Below, piece by piece: positions 25,232 to 35,284 of a stretch of DNA of 48,613 nt. Under the pieces are notes generated by a model. That model ran no database searches. It saw only the letters and a list, made by a program, of their open reading frames with translations, and had not been told where the DNA came from. This DNA is from Novosphingobium sp. (GTDB taxonomy: Bacteria > Pseudomonadota > Alphaproteobacteria > Sphingomonadales > Sphingomonadaceae). The translations under genes and the position numbers were made by a program. How positions within the stretch are numbered: position 1 is the first letter of the stretch; every line of letters starts with the position of its first letter. The DNA is taken from assembly GCF_025351285.1 (NCBI RefSeq), contig NZ_JANXWG010000010.1, positions 1 through 48,613 of the forward strand, in the 5' to 3' direction.

Positions 25232-26011
25232 TCACTTCAACTCAACCACTTCCACAGTCTGCGCATTGATCGTGACCGGCGCGAACGCGGTCAGGAACGC
25301 CACGTCGGCGGCATCGCGACCCACGCCGATCTTGGCCATCGAATTCTCCGTCGCCATGCCCGTGGCATCGACCATCTGCCATGATCCCCCCACAAAAACT
25401 TCGGCCACCGCGTGGAAATCGGGCGGGGTAACGCCCGGCGCATAGACGCTGGCGAGCCTTGCCGGAATGTTCGACGCCCGCGCCAGCGCGATCACCATGT
25501 GTGCGTAATCGCGGCACACTCCGGCGCGGCGCACGAATGTGTCGAGCGCGGTGGTTTCGGCATCGCTCGATCCCGGAACATAGGCGAGCTTGTCGTGGAC
25601 GAAATCGCGGATCGCGACGATCCTGGCGCCGCCCTCGGTTTCGCCGAACTCGCTCTGCACGAAGCGCAGGAACGGCAACACCGGGCAATATTGCGATCCG
25701 AACAGATACTGCACCGTTTCGCCCGGCAGCAGGTGCAGGTCGACCGCGGGCAGGGTGGCGATATCGGCGCAGACCCGTTCGACCTGAACCGTGGCGCGAT
25801 AATCGACGATCAGCCGGTTGGTGGCGCGCATCAGCAGCCGTTCCCCCACCATGTCGTGCGCCGGCACCCGCGCGAAGTGCTCTACCGGTGACAATTCGAT
25901 GAAGGCATCCTCGACCGTCTGCTCGGGCACGATCGCAGCTTCGAGCTGGAGGATGACCGAGGTCGATCCGGGCAAGTCGTAATCGATATGACAGTTGATC
26001 GCGATGCGCAT
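25232..26011 (-). CDS. Transglutaminase-like cysteine protease family protein
   Basis: A 259-residue cytoplasmic protein. ATG at 26011 starts directly at the conserved N-terminal beta domain (MRIAINCHIDYD); a longer upstream extension is possible but lacks support. The transglutaminase core contains the triad: Cys in AGVCRDYAHM, His in PDFHAVAEV and Asp in MVDATG. This matches bacterial transglutaminase-like peptidases/amidases, whose targets are mostly unknown. The family often neighbours alpha-E genes, which are not present here. Confidence 0.87.
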   Translation of the reverse strand: MRIAINCHIDYDLPGSTSVILQLEAAIVPEQTVEDAFIELSPVEHFARVPAHDMVGERLLMRATNRLIVDYRATVQVERVCADIATLPAVDLHLLPGETVQYLFGSQYCPVLPFLRFVQSEFGETEGGARIVAIRDFVHDKLAYVPGSSDAETTALDTFVRRAGVCRDYAHMVIALARASNIPARLASVYAPGVTPPDFHAVAEVFVGGSWQMVDATGMATENSMAKIGVGRDAADVAFLTAFAPVTINAQTVEVVELK

Positions 26012-26216
26012 GACGGGAAGGGTTCCGGGATGTGGGCCAGAGTGGAGGGAAGCAAGCGGGCGGCTCTCCGTTGCCACTCTCGTGACGCGCAATGATCGGT
26101 CAGGCTGGTTGTTCCGGTGGTTGGCGGGAACACAACCGCCACTCTCGCCGTTGCTGGAGTCATTGAGACGGGGCGCACTGCAGGACAAGGGCCTGCAACC
26201 GGGTTGGAGACTTTCG

Positions 26217-26669
26217 ATGAAAACTGCACTTTTGATGGCCGTGGGCGGCGCCGCCCTGTTGGGTGGCTGCGCAAGCACGATGTATGGTGATGCCAGAGGA
26301 ACAGGCGGCGATGGCGGCTGGGGTTATTATGACCGCAGCTATCACAGCCAGTACGGCAATTACGACTACAATCGCAACGACCCGCGCTACGGCGGCTACT
26401 ACGCCGAAAATTACTACCGTGACGATTCACGGTACCACGAACGCCGCCTCAATGAGGGCGATCGCGTCTATCGCGGCCGTGACAACCGCTATTACTGCCG
26501 CCGTTCGGATGGGACGACCGGATTGATCGTGGGTGGCGTCAGCGGCGGCGTGATTGGCAACATCATCGCTCCTGGCGGTTCCAAGACGATCGGCACATTG
26601 CTTGGTGCGGCTGCAGGTGCCGCGGTTGGCGCAGCGGTCGATACCAACAACGGCGTTCGCTGCCGCTAG
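26217..26669 (+). CDS. Glycine-zipper lipoprotein
   Basis: A 150-residue lipoprotein with LLGGCAS as lipobox (Cys18). The middle (about 25-75) is unusually rich in Tyr, Gly, Asn and Asp. The C-terminal part holds a glycine-zipper two-helix motif (GLIVGGVSGGVIGNII, then LLGAAAGAAVGAAV), as in the Rickettsia 17-kDa surface antigen group. It probably sits in the outer membrane inner leaflet. GGAG precedes the ATG. It diverges from the transglutaminase gene. Confidence 0.82.
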   Translation: MKTALLMAVGGAALLGGCASTMYGDARGTGGDGGWGYYDRSYHSQYGNYDYNRNDPRYGGYYAENYYRDDSRYHERRLNEGDRVYRGRDNRYYCRRSDGTTGLIVGGVSGGVIGNIIAPGGSKTIGTLLGAAAGAAVGAAVDTNNGVRCR

Positions 26670-26906
26670 GCGTGCGCACATTGCTGCACGGCAACGGCGT
26701 CGGTTTTCGCACAGAGGGCCGGCGTCGTTTCGTATCAGGACAACATTGAAAATGGGCCAGATCGAATGTGAACGCGCTATTCAACAATCGTAATCCGCCG
26801 TTCATATGAAATCCAAAGAAAATCGTTTCAACCACTTTATCGCCACGCTTCGGCGCTTTCTGAAAACACTGTTGCATCCATGTCGGTGTTGATTGGTTGT
26901 TTTGTC

Positions 26907-27845
26907 ATGACCAACCGTATCAACCGCTCGTCTTGCGGATTCCACGCGATTGCCGCGTCGTTTGCGCTCTGTTCAACCCCGCTGTTTGCGCAGGAGATCA
27001 ACAACGCTGCACCGCCCACAGCAGTTGCAGATCCGGCCCCTGTCATCGTGCTATCGGCGCAACCGGCGGCTTCTCCGCCTGTAGCGACCGTCCAGTCCGT
27101 CGCACCCGCACCCGTCGACACTCCCGCCCTTGATTCGGCAAGCGACGCACCAGCCCGCGCCACTTCAAGGGCGCGCGTTGAACCCGTAGGTCGCTCAACC
27201 CCCGCACTGCGAGTGGTCAGGGCTACCGCCACCGGCGCTATTCCGGCAATTGCCGCCGCCAAGCCCGTGAGCATGCCGCAGTTTCCGGTTTCCCCGGCAC
27301 CTTCGCCAATGACACCCGCGCCGGATCAAGCGCAGCCGGCAACGACGGCACAGCCCGCTGCGGCGCAATCGTCGGATAACGGTTCGCTGGTCGGGCTTGG
27401 CGCACTAGCGGCGCTTGGTGTCGTCGGCCTGGGGGCGTTCGCAGCCCGCCGGCGCCGCAAGGTTGTCATTGAAGACGAGGCTCCGGCGATTATCGATCCG
27501 ATCGTTACCGGCGCCGCCGTTCCTGCCATGACCGCGCCCGAATATGCGACTTACGACCTTGCGGAAACCGCCGAAGTGCCGAGCCGGGGCGTGACAATGC
27601 CCGATGGACCGGTCCCCACCGGCGAAGCGCGCCAGCGGCTGATCGATCGCATGGTGGCCGCCGCGCCCGATTCGGCCAACCCGTTCACCACGGCCAAGGG
27701 GCGCCGTCGCCGCGCCCGGCTGATCCTGCAGGCGCGTGAAAACGAACAGCAGCAGCCGGGCCAGGATGGTTTCGATTGGCGCAACTTCCAGGCCCCGCGT
27801 GAACCCGCGCTGCCTGTGGCTGACCGGACAACCGTCGACGCCTGA
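26907..27845 (+). CDS. Exported single-pass membrane protein with Arg-rich stop-transfer
   Basis: About 312 residues from ATG at 26907 (ATG at 26880 is possible). A signal peptide ends near PLFAQ. Then comes a long Pro/Ala-rich periplasmic region (about 30-155), one membrane helix (GLGALAALGVVGLGAFAA) followed by RRRRK, and a cytoplasmic tail. The tail carries RLIDRMVAAAPDSANPF and GRRRRARLILQAR, a segment I associate with sphingomonad proteins of unknown function. Topology: periplasmic N-terminal stalk, cytoplasmic basic tail. Function unknown. Confidence 0.65.
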   Translation: MTNRINRSSCGFHAIAASFALCSTPLFAQEINNAAPPTAVADPAPVIVLSAQPAASPPVATVQSVAPAPVDTPALDSASDAPARATSRARVEPVGRSTPALRVVRATATGAIPAIAAAKPVSMPQFPVSPAPSPMTPAPDQAQPATTAQPAAAQSSDNGSLVGLGALAALGVVGLGAFAARRRRKVVIEDEAPAIIDPIVTGAAVPAMTAPEYATYDLAETAEVPSRGVTMPDGPVPTGEARQRLIDRMVAAAPDSANPFTTAKGRRRRARLILQARENEQQQPGQDGFDWRNFQAPREPALPVADRTTVDA

Positions 27846-27873
27846 ACGCACCGTTCGGCATGGATCCAACCCC

Positions 27874-27899
27874 GGCGGGGGCGCGAAAGCGCTCCCGCC
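27874..27899. terminator. Convergent stem-loop with GAAA tetraloop
   Basis: An 11-bp stem (one G-U pair) from GGCGGGGGCGC and GCGCTCCCGCC closes a GAAA tetraloop. It lies between the convergent genes ending at 27845 and 27915 and could serve both. No U-run. Confidence 0.6.
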
Positions 27900-27914
27900 G
27901 CTTGACGTGACCGG

Positions 27915-28337
27915 TCAGCCGCGTGCGCTGTGTGCCCGCCACGGCCATTCGATCGCGGACGAAACCCATAGCGCCAGCCACACCAGCAGCGGCTGCGCAA
28001 ATATTCGCGGGACATGATAACCCAGCCCGATACCATGATCGGGCTTTGCCATGTCCATCGCGAAGTGGTTGATATTGGCAGGGAATACGCACACTGCATA
28101 AAGCGCCAGGCCCCATCCGCCAGCCTTGCGCAATCGTGCATCGAACGGCTGGACCAGCGCGATCGCACCCAGCAATTCGGCCACCCCGGTCAGCAGGACA
28201 ACCAGCCCGGGCGAAGGCACCCAGTCGGGCATTATCCGCAGGAATGGTTGCGGCGCTGTCAGGTGCACAATCCCTGCGAACGCATAGAACGCCGCGAGTA
28301 CCCACATCAGCGTGGTTCGGATTCGGGATCGTTTCAT
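27915..28337 (-). CDS. DoxX-like membrane protein
   Basis: A 140-residue protein of four hydrophobic helices: about 8-27, 43-63, 72-92 and 110-130. The layout and the motifs FAGIVHLTAP and GVAELLGAIALV fit the DoxX/DoxD-like family of small membrane proteins, some of which accompany oxidoreductases. No partner gene is adjacent. Four 17-bp tandem repeats lie in its upstream region. Confidence 0.75.
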   Translation of the reverse strand: MKRSRIRTTLMWVLAAFYAFAGIVHLTAPQPFLRIMPDWVPSPGLVVLLTGVAELLGAIALVQPFDARLRKAGGWGLALYAVCVFPANINHFAMDMAKPDHGIGLGYHVPRIFAQPLLVWLALWVSSAIEWPWRAHSARG

Positions 28338-28375
28338 CGCCCGCGAGGGTCGGCCGATGCCGTTGACGAGTCAAT

Positions 28376-28443
28376 CGTGCCGTAAGTCTTGGCGTGCCGT
28401 AAGTCTTGGCGCGTCGTAAGTCCTGCCGTGCCGTAAGTCGTGG
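28376..28443. repeat. Four tandem copies of a 17-bp unit
   Basis: Unit CGTGCCGTAAGTCTTGG at 28376-28392 and, identical, at 28393-28409. Variants follow at 28410-28426 (three to four changes) and 28427-28443 (one change). The array lies between the DoxX-like gene and the small membrane gene at 28460, upstream of the former. Copy number may vary. Confidence 0.9.
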
Positions 28444-28459
28444 ATGTCAGTCGAGTGGA

Positions 28460-28606
28460 TCAACCGCCCAGAAGTTCACCGATCCAGACCGAAGCGACCG
28501 CAAAGAACGACATCAGCGATCCCGTGGCCAGGACGAAGCGGACGGTTGATGCGGAAGGCTGGCTAGCTGTGTCTTCCGACACGACGGCGATAGGGCGATT
28601 GACCAT
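28460..28606 (-). CDS. 48-residue single-helix membrane protein
   Basis: ATG at 28606 has GAGGT eight bases upstream. The first 20 residues are polar; residues about 22-44 (VRFVLATGSLMSFFAVASVWIG) form one membrane helix. No known family. The longer reading from 28645 lacks a good ribosome site. Confidence 0.55.
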   Translation of the reverse strand: MVNRPIAVVSEDTASQPSASTVRFVLATGSLMSFFAVASVWIGELLGG

Positions 28607-28789
28607 GATTGCGACCTCATGTGGCACGCATCCTTGTCGTACCAACCGCTTACATGAACCTTAGAACGGCCAGGCGGTTCCACTTAAATCGGCAATTGTT
28701 GCGACCAGCCGGTCCCGTGCCACGCCAGAACGTTCGCAGTTGCAGCAAAATACCGTGGCATAGTGGCGATTGGCGGCGTTTTCGGCGAT

Positions 28790-28833
28790 CAGCGCCCGAT
28801 CAGCGCCCGATCACTGCCCGATCACTGCCCGAT
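28790..28833. repeat. Four tandem copies of an 11-bp unit
   Basis: CAGCGCCCGAT at 28790-28800 and 28801-28811, then CACTGCCCGAT at 28812-28822 and 28823-28833. The last copy abuts and overlaps the TGA stop (28833-28835) of the minus-strand small membrane gene, so the repeats form its 3' end. Confidence 0.9.
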
Positions 28834-29036
28834 CACTGCGATGCGACCGCAGCCGGTTCCGATGCCGTGGCCTGATTGATATCGGGCTTCGACGAACTCG
28901 TCGCGACCCACACCAGCGCCAGTGCGACGATCGCCAGCAACACGCTGATCGCCAGCACGAAGCGCATGATTTTGGTTGTTCGCCCACCTCGCGCTTCTTC
29001 AGTGGTGATGTGAATTTCTTCTCCGTGCCGTTCCAT
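28833..29036 (-). CDS. 67-residue conserved small membrane protein
   Basis: AAGGA lies ten bases before the ATG. The N-terminal 23 residues are polar and include HITTEEARGGRT, a segment conserved in small alphaproteobacterial proteins of unknown role. One membrane helix follows (FVLAISVLLAIVALALVWV). The short C-terminal tail would be outside. It may act as a subunit of a membrane complex; no direct evidence. Confidence 0.68.
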   Translation of the reverse strand: MERHGEEIHITTEEARGGRTTKIMRFVLAISVLLAIVALALVWVATSSSKPDINQATASEPAAVASQ

Positions 29037-29139
29037 GGCCTGTATCCTTGCATGCTGCCCGCGGCCAGGCCGGCGGACTTGTCAAGGCAACTACGCATGG
29101 ATGATGGCGCTGTTCCGTGCGGGATACCGTCCCGAAGGT

Positions 29140-29976
29140 TCAGTCGCGCAGCAATTCGTTGATTGCAGTCTTGCTGCGGGTCTGCGCATCGACCGTTTTG
29201 ACGATCACCGCACAGTACAGCGAGGGCCCCGGCTGGCCATTCGGCAGCGGCTTGCCAGGCATCGCACCGGGTACGACCACAGCGTAAGGCGGCACCCGGC
29301 CGATGTGGATATCGCCGGTCGCGCGGTCGACGATCTTGGTCGACGCGCCGAGATAAACGCCCATCGACAGCACCGCGCCCTGGCCGACCACGACGCCTTC
29401 GGCCACTTCGCTGCGCGCGCCGATAAATGCGCCGTCCTCGATGATCACCGGGCCGGCCTGCAAGGGTTCGAGTACGCCGCCGATGCCGGCGCCGCCGGAA
29501 ATGTGCACATTCTTGCCGATCTGTGCGCACGAACCGACGGTGGCCCAGGTGTCGACCATCGTGCCTTCATCGACATAGGCGCCGATGTTGACGAAGCTGG
29601 GCATCAGCACCACGCCCTTGGCGATATGCGCGCCGCGCCGCGCAACGGCACCCGGCACCACGCGGAAGCCGGCGTCGCGAAAGCGGTTCTCACCCCAGCC
29701 GGTGAATTTCGAAGGCACCTTGTCGAACGCCGGAGCGCCGCCCGCGCCCTGTTCGATCACCACGTTGTCGTTAAGCCGGAACGACAGCAGCACCGCCTTT
29801 TTCATCCACTGGTTGACCACCCATGCGCCATCGACCTTTTCGGCGACGCGCAAGGTTCCTGCATCGAGCAGTTCGAGCACTTGTTCGACGACGCCACGCA
29901 CCTCGGTGCTGCCGGGGTTCACAGTGTCGCGCGCGTCCCACGCCCGTTCAATTGCGGCTTCGAGTTGGGCGGTCAT
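29140..29976 (-). CDS. dapD: 2,3,4,5-tetrahydropyridine-2,6-dicarboxylate N-succinyltransferase DapD
   Basis: A 278-residue hexapeptide-repeat transferase of the succinylase branch of lysine and diaminopimelate synthesis. It succinylates tetrahydrodipicolinate using succinyl-CoA in the cytoplasm. An N-terminal helical part (1-100) precedes the left-handed beta helix (about 105-230), with [20 protein letters not shown] and [14 protein letters not shown] as characteristic stretches. Length is normal. GGGGA precedes the ATG. It is 30 bases after a HAD nucleotidase on the same strand and likely co-transcribed. Confidence 0.96.
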   Translation of the reverse strand: MTAQLEAAIERAWDARDTVNPGSTEVRGVVEQVLELLDAGTLRVAEKVDGAWVVNQWMKKAVLLSFRLNDNVVIEQGAGGAPAFDKVPSKFTGWGENRFRDAGFRVVPGAVARRGAHIAKGVVLMPSFVNIGAYVDEGTMVDTWATVGSCAQIGKNVHISGGAGIGGVLEPLQAGPVIIEDGAFIGARSEVAEGVVVGQGAVLSMGVYLGASTKIVDRATGDIHIGRVPPYAVVVPGAMPGKPLPNGQPGPSLYCAVIVKTVDAQTRSKTAINELLRD

Positions 29977-30006
29977 CGCAAATCCCCTGCTGTTCGTCGG
30001 GCGCGC

Positions 30007-30684
30007 CTAGCTTGTCGGTGGCAGTTCGACAAGCGTGCCCAGCCAGCGCGCCAGATCGTCGATCACCACGTCGATCGCGGCGTCGTCCTTGGCACGGTCG
30101 CCCCAGTCGGTGCCAAGGTCGATCCACACCGTCTGCATCCCCAGCGCCTTGGGCACGGTGAGGTTGCGCGCCATGTCCTCGACGAACGCCGCGCCCGCAG
30201 GGTCGATGCCGAATGCCTCGATCATGCCGGTATAGGCCGAACGTTCGGGCTTGGGGCGGTAGTGCATCGCGTGGACGTCCCACAGCCCTTCGAAGCTGTG
30301 TTCGAGCCCGAGCGCGGCCAGCACATGGCCTGCATAGTCGGCATCGCCATTGGTGCAGACCAGCTTGCGGCCCGGCAGCCGCGCGATCGTATCGGCCAGG
30401 CGCGGCGCGGCGGCAAGCGGGGCAAAATCGATGGCGTGGACGAAGCCCAGAAAATCGAACGGATCGACATCGTGGTTGTGCATCAGGCCCGCCAGCGTGG
30501 TGCCGTTATCGTGGAAATACAGCTTCTGGATGCGCCGCGCCTCGATGGCGTCGCAACCCAGCAGTTCCGCGATATATTCGCCCATCTTCACGTCGATCTG
30601 GTCGAACAGCCGGGTCGATGGCGGATAGAGCGTGTTGTCGAGGTCGAAGATCCAGCAATCCACCGCGTCGGCGTCAAAACCCAT
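30007..30684 (-). CDS. HAD-type pyrimidine 5'-nucleotidase
   Basis: A 225-residue haloacid-dehalogenase-fold phosphatase of the SDT1/PHM8 subgroup. Motif I is FDLDNTLY with Asp14 and Asp16. Motif II is CTNGD, the conserved Lys is in YRPKPER and motif III is FVEDMARN. A helical cap lies between about 25 and 95. Members remove phosphate from pyrimidine nucleoside 5'-monophosphates or related compounds. AAGGA precedes the ATG. It lies upstream of dapD. Confidence 0.88.
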   Translation of the reverse strand: MGFDADAVDCWIFDLDNTLYPPSTRLFDQIDVKMGEYIAELLGCDAIEARRIQKLYFHDNGTTLAGLMHNHDVDPFDFLGFVHAIDFAPLAAAPRLADTIARLPGRKLVCTNGDADYAGHVLAALGLEHSFEGLWDVHAMHYRPKPERSAYTGMIEAFGIDPAGAAFVEDMARNLTVPKALGMQTVWIDLGTDWGDRAKDDAAIDVVIDDLARWLGTLVELPPTS

Positions 30685-30818
30685 TGGTAATCCTTACCGT
30701 TCATTGGCAAACCATCGACTTTGGCTTGTTAAAGCCGGGTACTGGTCGATTTCGCGAATTGCCTTGCTACAGCCAAGCGACCAGAATGACTATCGGATCG
30801 GTACTTTGCGCAAGCTGA

Positions 30819-30871
30819 CCGGGGTCAGGCGCCGGGGGTCAGGTGCCGGGGTTGGGCGCCGGGGTTGAACA
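30819..30871. repeat. Four imperfect 13-14-bp tandem repeats ending at a ribosome site
   Basis: Units begin CCGGGGTCAGGCG (30819), CCGGGGGTCAGGTG (30832), CCGGGGTTGGGCG (30846) and CCGGGGTTGAACA (30859). The array stops at the AGGAG of the autotransporter gene, so changes in copy number would alter its leader. Confidence 0.75.
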
Positions 30872-30883
30872 GGAGTGTTTGAG

Positions 30884-33313
30884 ATGACCGCAGGGCCCAT
30901 GCGCAAGCCGGCACTCGCAAGGCGCTGGTTCAGCGCGCTTGCAGTGGCGCCGATTGCGTTGCTTTCGGCGTGCGGCGGGGGCGGCGGCGGTATGGTCAGC
31001 ACGCCGACACCGACACCCGTGCCAACGCCAACTCCCACACCGACTCCGACTCCGACTCCGACTCCAACCCCAACCCCAACTCCAACCCCCACATCGACGC
31101 CAACTCCCACACCCACACCGACGGCTGCGTTCGATACCGCTGAATATCGTCAATCCGATGGCCCACAGTTCCACGGCGCCATTACCGCCTGGAGCAAGGG
31201 CGCGACCGGGGCGGGGGTGACGCTGGCGATTGTCGATTCGGGGATCAACACCACCAACACCGAATTCGCCGGGCGCATCAGTTCGGCTTCGGCCGATGTG
31301 GTCGGCAACCGCGGCATCCAGGGCGAGGATGATCACGGCAACTTCATCGCGCTGATGGCGGCCGCCGCGCGCAACGACAGCGGCATCCTGGGGATCGCCT
31401 TCGACGCGACGATCCAGGTGCTGCGCGCCGATACTCCCGGCACCTGCGCCACTGCGGTGACGGGCAACAAGGACACCGGCTGCACCTTTTCGGACAACAA
31501 TATCGCGGCCGGGGTTGATGCCGCGGTCAACGCACGCGCCCGGGTCATCAACATTTCGCTTGGCGGATCGGTGATCAACCGCACGCTCGCCAACGCGATC
31601 GGGCGGGCTTCGGCGGCGGGGATCGTGGTCGTCGTGTCCGCCGGCAATGACGGCGCCAGCACCGACCCGACCAAGGACGGCACCCAGCCCGATCCTTTCG
31701 CCACCACCATCCAGATGGCGGGCGGCACCAACGTGATCATCGCCGGCTCGGTCGACAACACCGGCACGATTTCCACCTTCAGCAACCGCGCCGGGGCCGA
31801 ATCGCAGTGGTATCTGGCCGCGCTGGGCCAGAGGTTGTGCTGTGTCTACAGCGGCAGCACGATCCAGATCACCACCACCAATGGCCAGCGCTTCGTGACA
31901 CTGGGTTCGGGCACCAGTTTTGCCGCGCCACAGATCACTGGCGCCGTCGCGCTGCTGGCGCAGGCGTTCCCGAACCTGACCGGCGCGCAGATCGTCGACT
32001 TGCTGCTGCGCACCGCGCGCGATGCGGGCACGGTGGGCACCGACGCGATCTACGGGCGCGGCATTCTCGACATCGCGGCAGCCTTCTCGCCGCAGGGCAC
32101 GCTGTCGCTGGCGGGCACGTTGGTGCCGGTATCGCTGGGCAGCACCAGCCTGGCGCTGTCGCCCGCAATGGGCGACGCGGCGGCGAAGGCGGGGTCGCTC
32201 GGCACGGTGATCCTCGATGGCTATCGCCGCGCCTTCGCGGTCGATCTGGCGCACTCGATCCGCAGCGCGCAGTTGGAGCAGCACTTGTACAATTCGCTCG
32301 CGCTCGGTGGCCGGTCGGTGGCGCTGGGCAATGGCGCGCTGTCGGTGGCGTTCACGATCGGACGGCAAGGAACGCTGGCCGGCCCGCTCAGCCTTTCCGC
32401 AAGTGATGCAAGGGTGGCACAAGTGCTGGCCGCCAGCGTTGTCGCGCGGATCGCGCCGGGGCGGCAACTGGCGTTCGGCATTCGGCAGGACGCACGCGGG
32501 CTGGTCGGCAGCCTGGTCGGGCACGACGAGCCAGCGTTCATGATCGCGGGCAGCGGCACGGCCAATTCAGGCTTCAGGCAGGACATCGGCGGGGCTTTCG
32601 CGCTGCGCCAACAATTGGGACGCTGGGGTCTTACGGTCAGCGCCGAAAGCGGCGCCGTGGTGACCACTCCGATCGCTTATGCAGATACTCAGCTACGCCG
32701 GCACGAACGCTATGGCATGGCGCGGATCGGTGCGGTGGTGGATCGGCGCTTCGGCGCGCTCGACGCCGCGTTCGGGTTCAGCCTGCTGCGCGAAGATCGC
32801 ACGGTGCTGGGCGCACGGTTCTCGGACTCGCTGGGCGGTGGCGGCGCCAGCACGCTGTTCGGCGAAGGCAATCTCGGCTGGCAAGTGGCACCGCGCTGGC
32901 GGCTGGGCACGGCCGGGCAGTTGGGCTGGACGCGGGCAAGCGGCAACGCATTGCTCGGCAGCGGATCGAGCTTGCTGAGTTCGGCCTGGTCGGTCGATCT
33001 CATGCGCCAAGGCGTGTTCAATGCATCCGACAGCGTGGGCTTGCGCATTGCACAGCCGTTGCGGGTGGAAAGCGGGGGCGTTTCGTTGCGCTTGCCGATC
33101 GACTATTCCTACGAAACCAGCAGCGCGACGTTCGCCGACCAGCGGTTGTCGCTGGCACCGCAAGGCCGCGAGATCATCGGCGAACTGGCCTGGCGGACGG
33201 CGCTATGGCGGGGAGCGCTGGCCAGCAGCCTGTTCATCCGGCGCCAGCCCGGTCATTACGCCGCGCTGCCGGTCGACAAGGGCGTGGCGATGCGCTGGAG
33301 CCGCGATTTCTGA
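30884..33313 (+). CDS. S8 subtilase autotransporter, lipoprotein type
   Basis: An 809-residue surface protease. ATG at 30884 has AGGAG eight bases upstream. The signal ends in LLSAC with Cys30, so the passenger is probably lipidated, as in NalP and SphB1. Residues 40-80 are an almost pure Thr-Pro linker. The subtilisin domain (about 85-405) holds Asp118 (IVDSG), His151 (DDHGN), Ser345 (GTSFAAP) and the oxyanion Asn in SAGNDG. The end (about 540-809) is an autotransporter beta-barrel finishing in Phe. It likely reaches the surface and may clip other surface proteins. His151 sits in a shortened H-G-N context instead of H-G-T. Confidence 0.9.
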   Translation: MTAGPMRKPALARRWFSALAVAPIALLSACGGGGGGMVSTPTPTPVPTPTPTPTPTPTPTPTPTPTPTPTSTPTPTPTPTAAFDTAEYRQSDGPQFHGAITAWSKGATGAGVTLAIVDSGINTTNTEFAGRISSASADVVGNRGIQGEDDHGNFIALMAAAARNDSGILGIAFDATIQVLRADTPGTCATAVTGNKDTGCTFSDNNIAAGVDAAVNARARVINISLGGSVINRTLANAIGRASAAGIVVVVSAGNDGASTDPTKDGTQPDPFATTIQMAGGTNVIIAGSVDNTGTISTFSNRAGAESQWYLAALGQRLCCVYSGSTIQITTTNGQRFVTLGSGTSFAAPQITGAVALLAQAFPNLTGAQIVDLLLRTARDAGTVGTDAIYGRGILDIAAAFSPQGTLSLAGTLVPVSLGSTSLALSPAMGDAAAKAGSLGTVILDGYRRAFAVDLAHSIRSAQLEQHLYNSLALGGRSVALGNGALSVAFTIGRQGTLAGPLSLSASDARVAQVLAASVVARIAPGRQLAFGIRQDARGLVGSLVGHDEPAFMIAGSGTANSGFRQDIGGAFALRQQLGRWGLTVSAESGAVVTTPIAYADTQLRRHERYGMARIGAVVDRRFGALDAAFGFSLLREDRTVLGARFSDSLGGGGASTLFGEGNLGWQVAPRWRLGTAGQLGWTRASGNALLGSGSSLLSSAWSVDLMRQGVFNASDSVGLRIAQPLRVESGGVSLRLPIDYSYETSSATFADQRLSLAPQGREIIGELAWRTALWRGALASSLFIRRQPGHYAALPVDKGVAMRWSRDF
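31001..31123. repeat. Thr-Pro coding hexanucleotide-like repeat
   Basis: Forty-one codons of the pattern ACN-CCN, with one Val and one Ser interruption. The ACTCCG runs near 31041-31062 are the purest part. In-frame slippage would change linker length without a frame shift. Confidence 0.9.
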
Positions 33314-33921
33314 CTACGTTCATCCATGCAGGGCGCCTCATAATCGGGGTCGATGAAGCGGGCCGGGGGCCGCTGGCCGGGCCGGTTGTGGCTGCGGCGG
33401 TGGTGCTGTGCGATCCCGCGCCGCAGGGCCTTGCCGATTCCAAGGTGCTTTCGGCCAAGCGCCGCGCGATGCTGGAAGCCGAGATCATGGCCGGTTGCCG
33501 CTGGGCGGTGGGCGAAGCCGATGTCGAGACGATCGACCGCATCAATATTTTTCAGGCGACGATGCTGGCGATGACCCGCGCGGTGGCGGCGCTGTGCGCT
33601 GAACTCGGCGCGCATCCCGATGAAGTGCTGATCGACGGCAACATGACGCCGCATGGCCGCTGCGCCGAATGGACCTGGCCCGCGCGGCCGATCGTGGGCG
33701 GCGATGCGATCGAACCGTGCATCTCGGCCGCCTCGATCATCGCCAAGGAACACCGCGACCGGTTGATGCGCAAACATGCCTGCGATCACCCGCATTACGG
33801 GTGGGAACGCAACGCCGGCTATGGCACGCGCCAGCATCTCGACGCGCTGCAACGGCACGGCGTGACCCCGCTTCATCGCCGCAGCTTTGCCCCGGTGGCG
33901 CAACTGGTGCTGGCGATCTGA
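33310..33921 (+). CDS. rnhB: Ribonuclease HII, apparent CTG start
   Basis: A 203-residue endonuclease that cuts RNA from RNA-DNA hybrids. The motif GVDEAGRGPLAGPVV is at residues 13-28; ADSKVLSAKRR, LIDGN and SAASIIAKEHRD complete the family set, with Asp and Glu metal ligands present. Between the last upstream in-frame ATG (33205, inside the autotransporter) and the first motif there is no ATG, GTG or TTG. CTG at 33310 overlaps the autotransporter stop by CTGA and has GGAG nine bases upstream, so a CTG start with translational coupling is likely. Otherwise the protein would start at 33205 with 35 extra residues. Confidence 0.9.
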   Translation: MTTFIHAGRLIIGVDEAGRGPLAGPVVAAAVVLCDPAPQGLADSKVLSAKRRAMLEAEIMAGCRWAVGEADVETIDRINIFQATMLAMTRAVAALCAELGAHPDEVLIDGNMTPHGRCAEWTWPARPIVGGDAIEPCISAASIIAKEHRDRLMRKHACDHPHYGWERNAGYGTRQHLDALQRHGVTPLHRRSFAPVAQLVLAI

Positions 33922-33937
33922 AATTATTTTCGCGTCC

Positions 33938-35276
<1,339 letters not shown>

Positions 35277-35284
35277 TCCGCCCA

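Noticed and set aside
25994..26009. TTGATCGCGATGC near the transglutaminase start as a second FNR-type box
   Set aside because: Only one half matches, and it lies inside the coding sequence.
29035..30690. A 551-codon plus-strand frame opposite dapD and the nucleotidase
   Set aside because: The minus-strand proteins are certain and full length. The plus-strand product is His/Arg/Asp-rich and without family features, as expected for an antisense shadow.
30839..32524. A 561-codon minus-strand frame opposite the autotransporter
   Set aside because: Low-complexity Arg/Gly/Asp-rich product; its Gly-Trp/Ser-Arg tail is simply the antisense of the Thr-Pro repeat.
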